Assembly (NCBI GenBank): GCA_024684515.1
Contig: JAIKWS010000034.1
Coordinates: forward strand, 1-38,721
Length of the DNA stretch: 38,721 nucleotides
Direction: 5' to 3'
DNA from: Prevotella sp.
GTDB taxonomy: Bacteria; Bacteroidota; Bacteroidia; Bacteroidales; Bacteroidaceae
In this document: positions 23,401 through 28,177 of the stretch, piece after piece
How positions within the stretch are numbered: position 1 is the stretch's first letter
Layout: each line of letters opens with the position of its first letter
The notes under the pieces: generated by a model
The model's input: the letters and a program-made list of their open reading frames with translations, nothing else
Told to the model about the DNA's origin: nothing
Database searches by the model: none
Made by a program: the position numbers and the translations under genes

Positions 23401-23439
23401 CTTGTTCGTGGCCTTGAATATTTGTTCCTTTGTTACCAT
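20434..23439 (-). CDS. Primase-helicase (TOPRIM-like plus SF3-type)
   Basis: The 1001-aa protein has an N-terminal region resembling the DnaG zinc-finger fold (MRNEKTPSAHIKETPDCWIV, FGSAEDGGHARNPIDLV), but the four zinc ligands are absent. A TOPRIM-like part follows, with VLCSGERDSLCARSLG (Glu about 271) and NIPDKDLTG (acidic pair about 316). The C-terminal half is a superfamily-3 helicase: Walker A NGRSGKSF (about 673), Walker B RMLLVDDI (about 719) and the polar sensor strand PKIAFTTNYVPN (about 770). It would prime and unwind phage DNA at an adjacent origin. It has its own promoter, a strong terminator, and is the largest early gene. Confidence 0.85.
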   Translation of the reverse strand: MVTKEQIFKATNKGLDIICHLYPDALRQYQGGGEASMKKPFKMRNEKTPSAHIKETPDCWIVTDFGSAEDGGHARNPIDLVMREKSLGFREALVWIVSELNLTIDSIDANINKPRFEAVKADPEMRDGQWYYQLKEAFTDNELRVMGPMVTQDHVDALHWHAVEWVGKCDNRMIKKKFSTDTYPIFMRECFYHQNNTVKSFFKKYEPKNPDKAFRFMYIGQKPQDYLNGMFELETAFHTFNEQEQHRHEQDPVTKEKPYIEQKLECAVLCSGERDSLCARSLGYMPLWLNSETAELTEAQYKKVMRMVELMYNIPDKDLTGIRRGREVALRYQDIRTCWLPSRFERFKDDRGRHRKDFKDWLELQDNPRHSMAVLMKQALPAKFWDASITKKGEESFSVNSACLQYFLKMQGFFKLKDREANKVDFVRVNGNIVEKVNTSDIAEFLINWARGEERKFPGKDVPSDTQPIAVQNLIIDSPRTSPAALDKLASVELDFTSYTSSSQLFYFQDRTVKVTAGGMTVMDPSEASEMGRYVWNDLVIPHKFRQLPEMFSVEQSEDEDGQKVFSLSIAGTPASKVFCYLINSSRLYWQEELEELTADMQEEERNSYIAAHRFSIDGKLLSPEKIVEQKQCLLNKIFSIGYMLHAFKSPSRAWAPMAMDWKIDDDDKCNGRSGKSFLFSQVLARFLKTVKLSGRNAKLLDNPHVFDQVNRHTRMLLVDDISKAVRMENFYDNITSDMTVNPKNNQSYNIPYIESPKIAFTTNYVPNNFDASTMARLLPMVFSDYYHEKTEDSNYKGSYSIRDDFRKDLFGVDYTEDEWNADHNFLLQCEAFYLSAVQSGAKILPPMENIMLRKRKQDMSGNFEQWANIYFSPLSDHLDCFIVRQDALDDFRKFSGLKDMTTNGFTRKLQAFVKYCSYTSELNPADYCTTRPDPGRSNGRILKRLKNPSTGMPQGSPVDHIYVRTDKSVFIPLKREMEEREKEFERKEATSFGPDDDRPF

Positions 23440-23503
23440 AGATTAATATGCCTTTTACAATGTTTCATAATTTACAAATCAGGGTGCTTCCTTCATCCGG
23501 CTG

Positions 23504-23537
23504 CAAATATAGCTAAGGGATGGCGACCTTAAAAAAC
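23504..23537 (-). promoter_or_regulatory. Primase-helicase promoter
   Basis: On the minus strand GTTTTTTA (23537-23530), 18 nt and TATATTTG (23511-23504) fit the same promoter form as elsewhere in the window. It lies between the 59-aa gene stop and the primase start, leaving a leader of about 60 nt. Confidence 0.6.
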
Positions 23538-23539
23538 GG

Positions 23540-23719
23540 TCAGAGCCTTGCCACATCCCTTATCTGGATGTCGGAGTAAATGTTGATTCCCTTGAACGTG
23601 CGACGCGTCCAGTCCCTCAGCTCCACGGCCTTCAGACGGCTGCACGGCAGGCTGATGGCCTCACGCTTCTTGCCGTGCCACAGCCCGGTTACTACGTATA
23701 GTGGTGCAGGTATCTTCAT
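23540..23719 (-). CDS. Small basic protein (59 aa), unknown
   Basis: From ATG 23719 the frame gives MKIPAPLYVVTGLWHGKKRE and on to IQIRDVARL, stop at 23540. It is basic with a strand-rich start and a central RLKAVELRDWTRRTF helix, so nucleic-acid binding is possible. The start follows ATAAAGTAAC, the same leader element found before the next two genes upstream. It starts 4 nt after the YopX gene stop and is followed by the primase promoter. No family recognised. Confidence 0.55.
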   Translation of the reverse strand: MKIPAPLYVVTGLWHGKKREAISLPCSRLKAVELRDWTRRTFKGINIYSDIQIRDVARL

Positions 23720-23723
23720 GATG

Positions 23724-24143
23724 TTACTTTATAGCTTTATGTAATAAATCGGGGTTGTCGTGAATGTTGCCGATGACTTCTAATAATTCATCCTTGCCAA
23801 AAGCGTTAGGTGATAAATGCCAAAAATCATAGGCCTCTCCAGTCTCTTTATTTATAAGAGAAATGAAAAATTTCGGGGCAACGTATTTAATTACATTGCA
23901 AGTGGAATGATGACCAGCACTCCACGCATCCACTATGTCACCCTCATAAACTTCCTTTCCGTTCTTGTCATATACTCCAGTGAACTGACCGATGGTTTCT
24001 GGAACAACAAAACTACGCTTACCAGCATAAGGGTAACGAGTTTTTTCAGTGTGTATATGCACATTATCACATAGTGTATGCAAATCGCCATAAACCCATT
24101 CATTTGTCTTTATGTCTTTACCTCTAAATTTGATTGTTCTCAT
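23724..24143 (-). CDS. YopX-family protein
   Basis: The 139-aa protein begins MRTIKFRGKDIKTNEWVYGD, the classic YopX start 'irKFRakd..t.kWvyG.l', and has the conserved IGQFTGVYDKNGKEVYEGDI block (about 72-91). This family is widespread in phages of Firmicutes and Bacteroidetes. The function is unknown, although its beta-barrel-like fold and frequent presence in early regions suggest a host-takeover or regulatory role. The gene lies in an AT-richer accessory cluster, 6 nt after the ASCH-like gene. Confidence 0.9.
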   Translation of the reverse strand: MRTIKFRGKDIKTNEWVYGDLHTLCDNVHIHTEKTRYPYAGKRSFVVPETIGQFTGVYDKNGKEVYEGDIVDAWSAGHHSTCNVIKYVAPKFFISLINKETGEAYDFWHLSPNAFGKDELLEVIGNIHDNPDLLHKAIK

Positions 24144-24149
24144 AATCCG

Positions 24150-24524
24150 TTACTTTATGTTAGTAATGTTACACCGTTTCCCTAATTTCAAAATAAACAC
24201 ATCATAAGAGGGTGCTCCCCATGCAGGATTGCCTTTGCCGATAGTAATCTCTTTTAACTCTAAGAGCATCGTGCGCTTGGTATAGCCGTAGCGGAAACGG
24301 ACGTGGGTATAACGAGGATGCCTATTCATGTGGGCGTACACCGCTTTGCAATTCAAGACACATCGGTAGTATTTTTCAGACCAATGACCGTTGGCGCATT
24401 CATGCGTACATGGAACTATCCTTTTTACCCAATACGGATTGATTTCCCGATATTCCTCTTTCTTCTCTCCGCTTTCAATCATTTCGTACCACTTCGCTTT
24501 CAGTGTCAAATCAAGTATTTTCAT
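24150..24524 (-). CDS. ASCH-domain protein
   Basis: The 124-aa protein opens MKILDLTLKAKWYEMIESGE and continues KKEEYREINPYWVKR, the typical ASCH/PUA-like start 'l.l....w.e.I..G.K..EyR'. The family binds RNA or modified nucleotides; the related YqfB enzyme is an N4-acetylcytidine amidohydrolase. The K-x-x-E-Y-R block (about 21-27) is intact. The Cys/His pairs in PCTHECANGH and YRCVLNCKA are additional. In phages ASCH proteins are usually early accessory genes. The target here is unknown. Confidence 0.8.
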   Translation of the reverse strand: MKILDLTLKAKWYEMIESGEKKEEYREINPYWVKRIVPCTHECANGHWSEKYYRCVLNCKAVYAHMNRHPRYTHVRFRYGYTKRTMLLELKEITIGKGNPAWGAPSYDVFILKLGKRCNITNIK

Positions 24525-24555
24525 ATTCGTTACTTTATACCATTAATGTTACTTA

Positions 24556-24690
24556 TTACTCATGTAAGGGAGAATCCGGATAGCACTCATGATGATGACA
24601 TTTTTTATCTGAACCCCAAAATATGCAAACAGTACAAGGTATGCACCAACATTCGTAAGGTGTTTCTGGTTCAATATTTTTCTGCTTCAT
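24556..24690 (-). CDS. Cysteine-rich microprotein (44 aa)
   Basis: ATG 24690 is preceded by AGAAGG and opens MKQKNIEPETPYECWCIPCT, ending at TAA 24556. Six cysteines (C-x-C-x2-C-x2-C, then K-K-C and E-C) and a HHH triplet in 44 residues suggest a metal-binding knuckle. No signal peptide is present, so it acts in the cytoplasm. It is the smaller partner of the ASCH gene that follows. The reading frame has an ordered start and stop and sits between real genes without overlap. The function is unknown. Confidence 0.5.
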   Translation of the reverse strand: MKQKNIEPETPYECWCIPCTVCIFWGSDKKCHHHECYPDSPLHE

Positions 24691-24727
24691 GCCTTCTAGC
24701 TATTAACCTTTCAATTCTTCTATTATT

Positions 24728-24817
24728 CTACTTTCTTATGTTACTGACAAGTGCGAGGGCAATGACACCGAAGACAGTGCCAACGAAGAAACCCATGAAA
24801 AACATTACGATATCCAT
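24728..24817 (-). CDS. Single-helix membrane peptide (29 aa)
   Basis: ATG 24817 opens MDIVMFFMGFFVGTVFGVIA and ends ALALVSNIRK before TAG 24728. Almost the whole peptide is one hydrophobic helix with small residues on one face (G9, G12, G16), a pattern for helix packing, with a positively charged C-terminus. Such phage peptides can modulate membrane proteins or lysis. It lies 7 nt after the 67-aa gene stop and would be co-transcribed. Evidence is limited to composition and position. Confidence 0.4.
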   Translation of the reverse strand: MDIVMFFMGFFVGTVFGVIALALVSNIRK

Positions 24818-24824
24818 AGCTGTC

Positions 24825-25028
24825 TTATAATAGATCTTCAAATAGAACAATGGGTTCGTCACCGTTATAAAAGCTGTCGATAAGCTCATTCGCATCATCT
24901 GAAGGGCGTAGGCTCTTCATGCTAGTTTTCCTGCCAATGGCTATAGCTTCAGCTTCGTCATGAGCAGCGATTACCTTGACCAGCTCTTGGTCAGTGTAAT
25001 ACCTTGTATATACAAATAACTTTAACAT
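24825..25028 (-). CDS. Small acidic protein, unknown
   Basis: The 67-aa protein starts MLKLFVYTRYYTDQELVKVI and ends in the acidic FYNGDEPIVLFEDLL. The beginning looks like a small alpha/beta fold with a strand, a helix (DEAEAIAIGRK) and a strand. This pattern is common in phage 'isochorismatase-like' or DUF small proteins, but no family is identified. It lies 12 nt after the 70-aa gene in an early operon. Confidence 0.55.
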   Translation of the reverse strand: MLKLFVYTRYYTDQELVKVIAAHDEAEAIAIGRKTSMKSLRPSDDANELIDSFYNGDEPIVLFEDLL

Positions 25029-25040
25029 GGCTATAACTTT

Positions 25041-25253
25041 CTATATTACTACATATGTCAGATACATGCAATCGAGAAACGTATCGTTTATCTCAGAGCA
25101 CAGTTTTCTAATTTCATCATCGCATAAACCAAACTCATCACAGTGGAAACACACATCATCCAGCGTATTGTCGTATGGAATCGCCATAAACATTCGATCT
25201 CCGAAATCGAAAGGTTTCCCCTCTTTGATGGCCTCTATAATCTCATGTGTCAT
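25041..25253 (-). CDS. Small protein with Cys motif, unknown
   Basis: ATG 25253 (MTHEIIEAIKEGKPFDF, 70 aa) is chosen because it overlaps the upstream stop by 4 nt (ATGA). Residues 33-53 hold VCFHCDEFGLCDDEIRKLC, with four Cys and one His in a C-x2-C-x5-C-x6-C pattern that could bind zinc. The end is hydrophobic (CMYLTYVVI). It is likely co-translated with the gene before it. Function unknown. Confidence 0.5.
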   Translation of the reverse strand: MTHEIIEAIKEGKPFDFGDRMFMAIPYDNTLDDVCFHCDEFGLCDDEIRKLCSEINDTFLDCMYLTYVVI

Positions 25254-25624
25254 GGCTTCACCTCCTCTCCTTCCTTTACTCTGACAGCACCTACAGGCGT
25301 GAAGTGCCACTCCGGCACCATCTCACGTGTGAAGAACTTGAAGCAAAAGCCCGTTCTCACGTCCGTGAAGTAAATACGCGCGGCATAATCTAAACCGCGT
25401 TTCACATTAATCTGCAGCTGACCAGATGTTCTGGAAAGCGTTACTTCACCTTTCTCGTATCGACCGGCGCTGTCCTCTTTGAGGACTTTGAATATCTCCT
25501 GGACGAACATGTCGAAGTCCTGATGGATGGTGAAGCATCCGTCGTTGACATCACGCAGCATGCTGACTGCTCTCTTCAAATACTTTGGATACTTCTTGCT
25601 GATGAAACTATGTAATACGATCAT
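25250..25624 (-). CDS. Early phage protein, unknown
   Basis: The 124-aa protein opens MIVLHSFISKKYPKYLKRAV, has a basic N-terminal half and a beta-rich C-terminal half (GQLQINVKRGLDYAARIYF, PEWHFTPVGAVRVKEGEE). No catalytic or metal motif is seen. It begins 2 nt after the previous gene's stop (25627) and overlaps the next gene by 4 nt, so it is part of a tight early operon. Function unknown. Confidence 0.55.
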   Translation of the reverse strand: MIVLHSFISKKYPKYLKRAVSMLRDVNDGCFTIHQDFDMFVQEIFKVLKEDSAGRYEKGEVTLSRTSGQLQINVKRGLDYAARIYFTDVRTGFCFKFFTREMVPEWHFTPVGAVRVKEGEEVKP

Positions 25625-25626
25625 GA

Positions 25627-25818
25627 TTAAATCTCCTTTCTTATCATTTCAAGGTTAGTAACTGTGGCACCCCATGAGCCCCATGGTGTAGGGATGTCGA
25701 AATGGACATCGAAGAATGACTCCCTGACGAAGTCGAAGATGTCCTCGATGAACCCGTGATGGTCGATACCGTCACCCGTGACGGCAGCATCGACGATGAC
25801 TCTGTCTCCTATCTTCAT
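25627..25818 (-). CDS. Small beta-rich protein, unknown
   Basis: The 63-aa protein MKIGDRVIVDAAVTGDGIDH has alternating strands and a Gly-rich turn, then FFDVHFDIPTPWGSWGATV and a basic C-terminus (MIRKEI). 'kiGDrV.v' starts are common in small SH3-like barrels that bind nucleic acid or protein, but this is only an impression. It overlaps the upstream gene by 4 nt and precedes the next by 2 nt. Function unknown. Confidence 0.55.
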   Translation of the reverse strand: MKIGDRVIVDAAVTGDGIDHHGFIEDIFDFVRESFFDVHFDIPTPWGSWGATVTNLEMIRKEI

Positions 25819-26129
25819 ACCTGCGCTTTGTCTGAGATTCTTTCGAGCTGGCTATGAAGAATAAACTGCTGGACACCTAGGTCAAACACTTTTAACGTAT
25901 GCTCCTGGGCTTCCTCTGGCAATAGAGCTATAAGGGTGCCGACAGCATGACTAAGGGCTGTGACCGCTCCGACAAGCTCGATAGAATTAACAGTGCCGTC
26001 ATCATTCATGAGACGCTTAAAATTGCCCATTATCACCTGCTTAATCTGGTATGTGACATTGTTCCATTCTTCAAATGAAGCCTTTGCCTGTGACTCCAGC
26101 TCAATCTTCTTTTCCTTCTTCTTTTCCAT
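25815..26129 (-). CDS. Helical early protein, unknown
   Basis: ATG 26129 is used; a GTG two codons earlier (26135) is possible. The 104-aa product has a Lys/Glu-rich start (MEKKKEKKIELESQAK) and several helices (VTYQIKQVIMGNFKRLM, SIELVGAVTALSHAVGTLIA). It overlaps the next gene by 4 nt, and its first 29 nt overlap the end of the cysteine-rich peptide gene upstream. It looks like a small helical dimerising protein. Function unknown. Confidence 0.55.
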   Translation of the reverse strand: MEKKKEKKIELESQAKASFEEWNNVTYQIKQVIMGNFKRLMNDDGTVNSIELVGAVTALSHAVGTLIALLPEEAQEHTLKVFDLGVQQFILHSQLERISDKAQV

Positions 26130-26238
26130 TTTCACACGGTTTATTCTTATTATACTCTACATATACTCTCAGCCTGCTGCACCACAGTCCGTTGATACAG
26201 TTGACGCGGTACTGACAGCGGCAGCAGTCTCTGTGCAT
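26101..26238 (-). CDS. Cysteine-rich microprotein (45 aa)
   Basis: ATG 26238 opens MHRDCCRCQYRVNCINGLWC and stops at TGA 26101, overlapping the next gene in a different frame. Six cysteines in the first 35 residues (CC-x-C-x5-C-x5-C plus a later C) with a basic character suggest a zinc-binding or nucleic-acid-binding peptide. It fills the space between the 81-aa and 104-aa genes. The dense Cys spacing makes it unlikely to be random, but the last ten residues overlap a neighbouring gene and the function is unknown. Confidence 0.4.
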   Translation of the reverse strand: MHRDCCRCQYRVNCINGLWCSRLRVYVEYNKNKPCENGKEEGKED

Positions 26239-26241
26239 CGG

Positions 26242-26487
26242 CTAGTCGAACTTCAGGTCAAACTTAGGATCACGCGTAAAGGAGGAGAAGTCAGATGTGA
26301 CTTCCACAGACTCATCATCCTCCTTGGAACTGACGAATGCCCTGCCGTTGGCATCCCACTCGACCGAGCTGTCGCCAATCTTGCCCGATGCTGATACGAC
26401 CTGGCGCCCAGAGTGTGCGCCGAGCCTGATGTGCTGCAGTTCACCACCTAGTGCTGAAACTGCCTTCTCAAAATCTATCACTTTCAT
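26242..26487 (-). CDS. Small protein, unknown
   Basis: The 81-aa protein opens MKVIDFEKAVSALGGELQHI, with a helix, then strands (RQVVSASGKIGDSSVEWDAN), and an acidic C-terminal half ending DPKFDLKFD. The leader is an unusual ATT repeat (26488-26502), followed further upstream by the hairpin at 26.52-26.55 kb. No membrane or metal motif is seen and no family is recognised. It is the first gene of the early small-gene operon. Confidence 0.55.
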   Translation of the reverse strand: MKVIDFEKAVSALGGELQHIRLGAHSGRQVVSASGKIGDSSVEWDANGRAFVSSKEDDESVEVTSDFSSFTRDPKFDLKFD

Positions 26488-26517
26488 ATTATTATTATTA
26501 TTTTAGTTGGGTTCTTA

Positions 26518-26545
26518 GAAACCGGCGGGCCTCACGGCAGGCCGG
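26518..26545 (-). terminator. Possible weak terminator hairpin
   Basis: On the minus strand GGCCT (26543-26539) can pair with AGGCC (26532-26528), with extra GC pairing outside, followed by TTTCT. It lies between the HTH gene and the next operon. The stem is short and the T run broken, so it is uncertain. Confidence 0.35.
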
Positions 26546-26597
26546 GGAGTATCAATTTTGCTCTATGGCAAACACAAACTAGTGTTAGTTAATAACG

Positions 26598-27146
26598 CTA
26601 TGGTAGACATGAATAAATGCGAATCAGCCAGCGGGGATGTGGGAGGTGCAGCTTCTTGCAAACCTTGAACAGCTGGCTCTTGATGGTAGACTCCGACTTG
26701 CCCAGCTCAGCAGCTATCTCACCGGGGAGATAGCCCTTGGCATAGAGCATGGCCGCCTTTGACTCCTCCGGATGCAGCCCCAAGCTCGGCTTGGGCTTGC
26801 ATACCAGACCTTCCAGCGGACAGTACCCAGAGCCACGAAGCGGGCACTTGACCTCTTCCATTTGGAACATCCCCATGTCGTTGATGTCCTTATGCGTGAA
26901 CTCGGCCTCTCCGAGGTTGCAGCGCACGAAACGGTCAACGATCATGAACTCATACCAATACTTGTTGGGCCTGGATTTCTCCGCCCACTTCTTCAAGGCT
27001 TTCAGCGCCTCAGGGAACACCTGGCCGATGCGTTCCAGTAGGAACTCAACGACCTCACGGTCCTGAGGAGTCAGCCTCTTGCCGACGCCATCACTGCCCA
27101 TGTAGCAGGTCTGGCCGTCTAACAAATAAAACTCTACTGCTTCCAT
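26598..27146 (-). CDS. LuxR-type HTH regulator
   Basis: The 182-aa protein ends with GYLPGEIAAELGKSESTIKS followed by QLFKVCKKLHLPHP (about 138-172), the helix-turn-helix of the LuxR/sigma-4 superfamily ('G.s..eIA..L..s..TVk.h...i..KL'). The region before it carries paired Cys (CPLRGSGYCPLEGLVC), a possible metal site. It is likely an early or middle transcription regulator of the phage. It overlaps the preceding gene by 13 nt and is followed by the weak terminator and the small-gene operon, so it may control the downstream promoters. Confidence 0.75.
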   Translation of the reverse strand: MEAVEFYLLDGQTCYMGSDGVGKRLTPQDREVVEFLLERIGQVFPEALKALKKWAEKSRPNKYWYEFMIVDRFVRCNLGEAEFTHKDINDMGMFQMEEVKCPLRGSGYCPLEGLVCKPKPSLGLHPEESKAAMLYAKGYLPGEIAAELGKSESTIKSQLFKVCKKLHLPHPRWLIRIYSCLP

Positions 27147-27358
27147 AATTCATCCTTTATTACTTTTCCGATTAGTATAATATCGCGCTTGTTGAGTGAT
27201 GCCTTTCCGGTCATCTTAGCCTGAAGTGAAGCATAGCCATAGTCGAACTCGACCATGAGATATTTAAGGAAGTCAGATTTCTCTGATTTTGTCAACTCAG
27301 AATAATAAGCCTGAAGTTTGACTGGCTCAAAAAAATCATCATTTTTCTTGTTCATCAT
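27134..27358 (-). CDS. Small early regulator next to repressor
   Basis: ATG 27358 (MMNKKNDDFFEPVKLQ, 74 aa) is used; the frame continues upstream but through the promoter/operator region. The C-terminal two thirds contain FLKYLMVEFDYGYASLQAKM followed by TGKASLNKRDIILIGKVI, an HTH-like arrangement typical of Cro-type or antirepressor proteins. It is divergent from the XRE-type repressor and precedes a LuxR-type gene with a 13-nt overlap. Together they look like the lysis/lysogeny control pair. Identity as Cro is by position and fold impression only. Confidence 0.5.
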   Translation of the reverse strand: MMNKKNDDFFEPVKLQAYYSELTKSEKSDFLKYLMVEFDYGYASLQAKMTGKASLNKRDIILIGKVIKDELWKQ

Positions 27359-27382
27359 AAATTTTATCATTAAATTTGTGGG

Positions 27383-27436
27383 CAAAATTACAAATAAAAT
27401 ATTAAATCCCATAATAATTATGATAGAAATTATCAT
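27383..27436. promoter_or_regulatory. Divergent early control region
   Basis: A minus-strand TAATTTTG -7 box (27390-27383) lies 25 nt upstream of the small regulator's start. Between the two divergent genes is the inverted repeat ATGATA-N5-TATCAT (27420-27436), which could be the repressor operator. The whole 160 bp is strongly AT-rich. No clear -7 box for the repressor side is seen. Confidence 0.5.
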
Positions 27437-27522
27437 TATAATGGTTAGTTTAGACTCAATATAAATAGAATAATATCATTTAAGTAGTTGATTTTATAAT
27501 AATTATATTAAATTTTAAAGTT

Positions 27523-27888
27523 ATGTTGGTAACCACAAATTTTATTGAAGAACTTTCGTTAAGGAAAGGAGTGACAAAGCAGAATCTGCGCAAAGCCCTT
27601 TGGCCGGACAATCCGAACCGTGCGCTGAGTTATCTCGACAACAAGAACTTCGGCATCGTGACGCTGGAGAAGATGGCAGACTTGTTGCAATGTACGACGG
27701 ACGAGATACTAAGGCGTCCGGAGTCAGTCGGAGTGGATGTCGAGGACCTGCCCACCGACACGAAGGCGCTCTACAGCATCATCCGCAGTCAGAACAAGAC
27801 TGTGGAGGTGCTGCAGGAGCAGCTGAGGACAAAGGACCAGCAGATCAGTGACTTGATCAAGCAATTACAATCCAATGAGAATCAGTGA
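27523..27888 (+). CDS. XRE/Cro-CI-type repressor
   Basis: The 121-aa protein has an N-terminal HTH domain (about 6-65): NFIEELSLRKGVTKQNLRKA, then a second helix ending EKMADLLQCTTDEIL. The C-terminal 50 residues are a coiled coil (TDTKALYSIIRSQNKTVEVL, EQLRTKDQQISDLIKQL) for dimerisation. Its position, divergent from early genes and upstream of an integrase, is that of a lysogeny repressor. It lacks the S24 autoproteolysis domain, so it would have to be regulated by an antirepressor or by another route. It is one of the few plus-strand genes. Confidence 0.75.
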   Translation: MLVTTNFIEELSLRKGVTKQNLRKALWPDNPNRALSYLDNKNFGIVTLEKMADLLQCTTDEILRRPESVGVDVEDLPTDTKALYSIIRSQNKTVEVLQEQLRTKDQQISDLIKQLQSNENQ

Positions 27889-27915
27889 ATTATTTTTTAT
27901 TTTTTTTCAAAAAAA

Positions 27916-28120
27916 GTGGGACAGAAGTGGGACAGTTTTGATGCCAAAACGGGCTATTTTCACCCGAAAAATGCCCGGAAACCCTTTATTTACGGGGAGC
28001 CTACATTCCAGTAATCCCGACTCAGGTAACCGCTAAGTAGAAGTAAGTGGCTGTTTATCAGTCACTTATTTCAATTTTAGAAACCGTCGGTCGAAATGTA
28101 GTGGGACAGAAATGGGACAG
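27916..28120. repeat. Paired TGGGACAG repeats, candidate integrase arm sites
   Basis: GTGGGACAG occurs at 27916-27924, 27927-27935 and 28101-28109, and ATGGGACAG at 28112-28120. Each pair has an 11-bp step, and the pairs are about 185 bp apart. They lie between repressor and integrase A. Direct pairs of short sites beside a tyrosine recombinase are typical of arm-type binding sites. Confidence 0.6.
28043..28069 (+). terminator. Hairpin in repressor-integrase gap
   Basis: GTAAGTGGCTG (28043-28053) can pair with CAGTCACTTAT (28059-28069) around TTTAT, with one mismatch. It may end the repressor transcript, or be part of an attachment site. The following sequence is T-rich but without a long run. 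Confidence 0.35.
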
Positions 28121-28177
28121 TACCATTTCCCCCATACTGGCGAAAAATGTTGAACCCGCTCATGTCAAAATCAAGAT

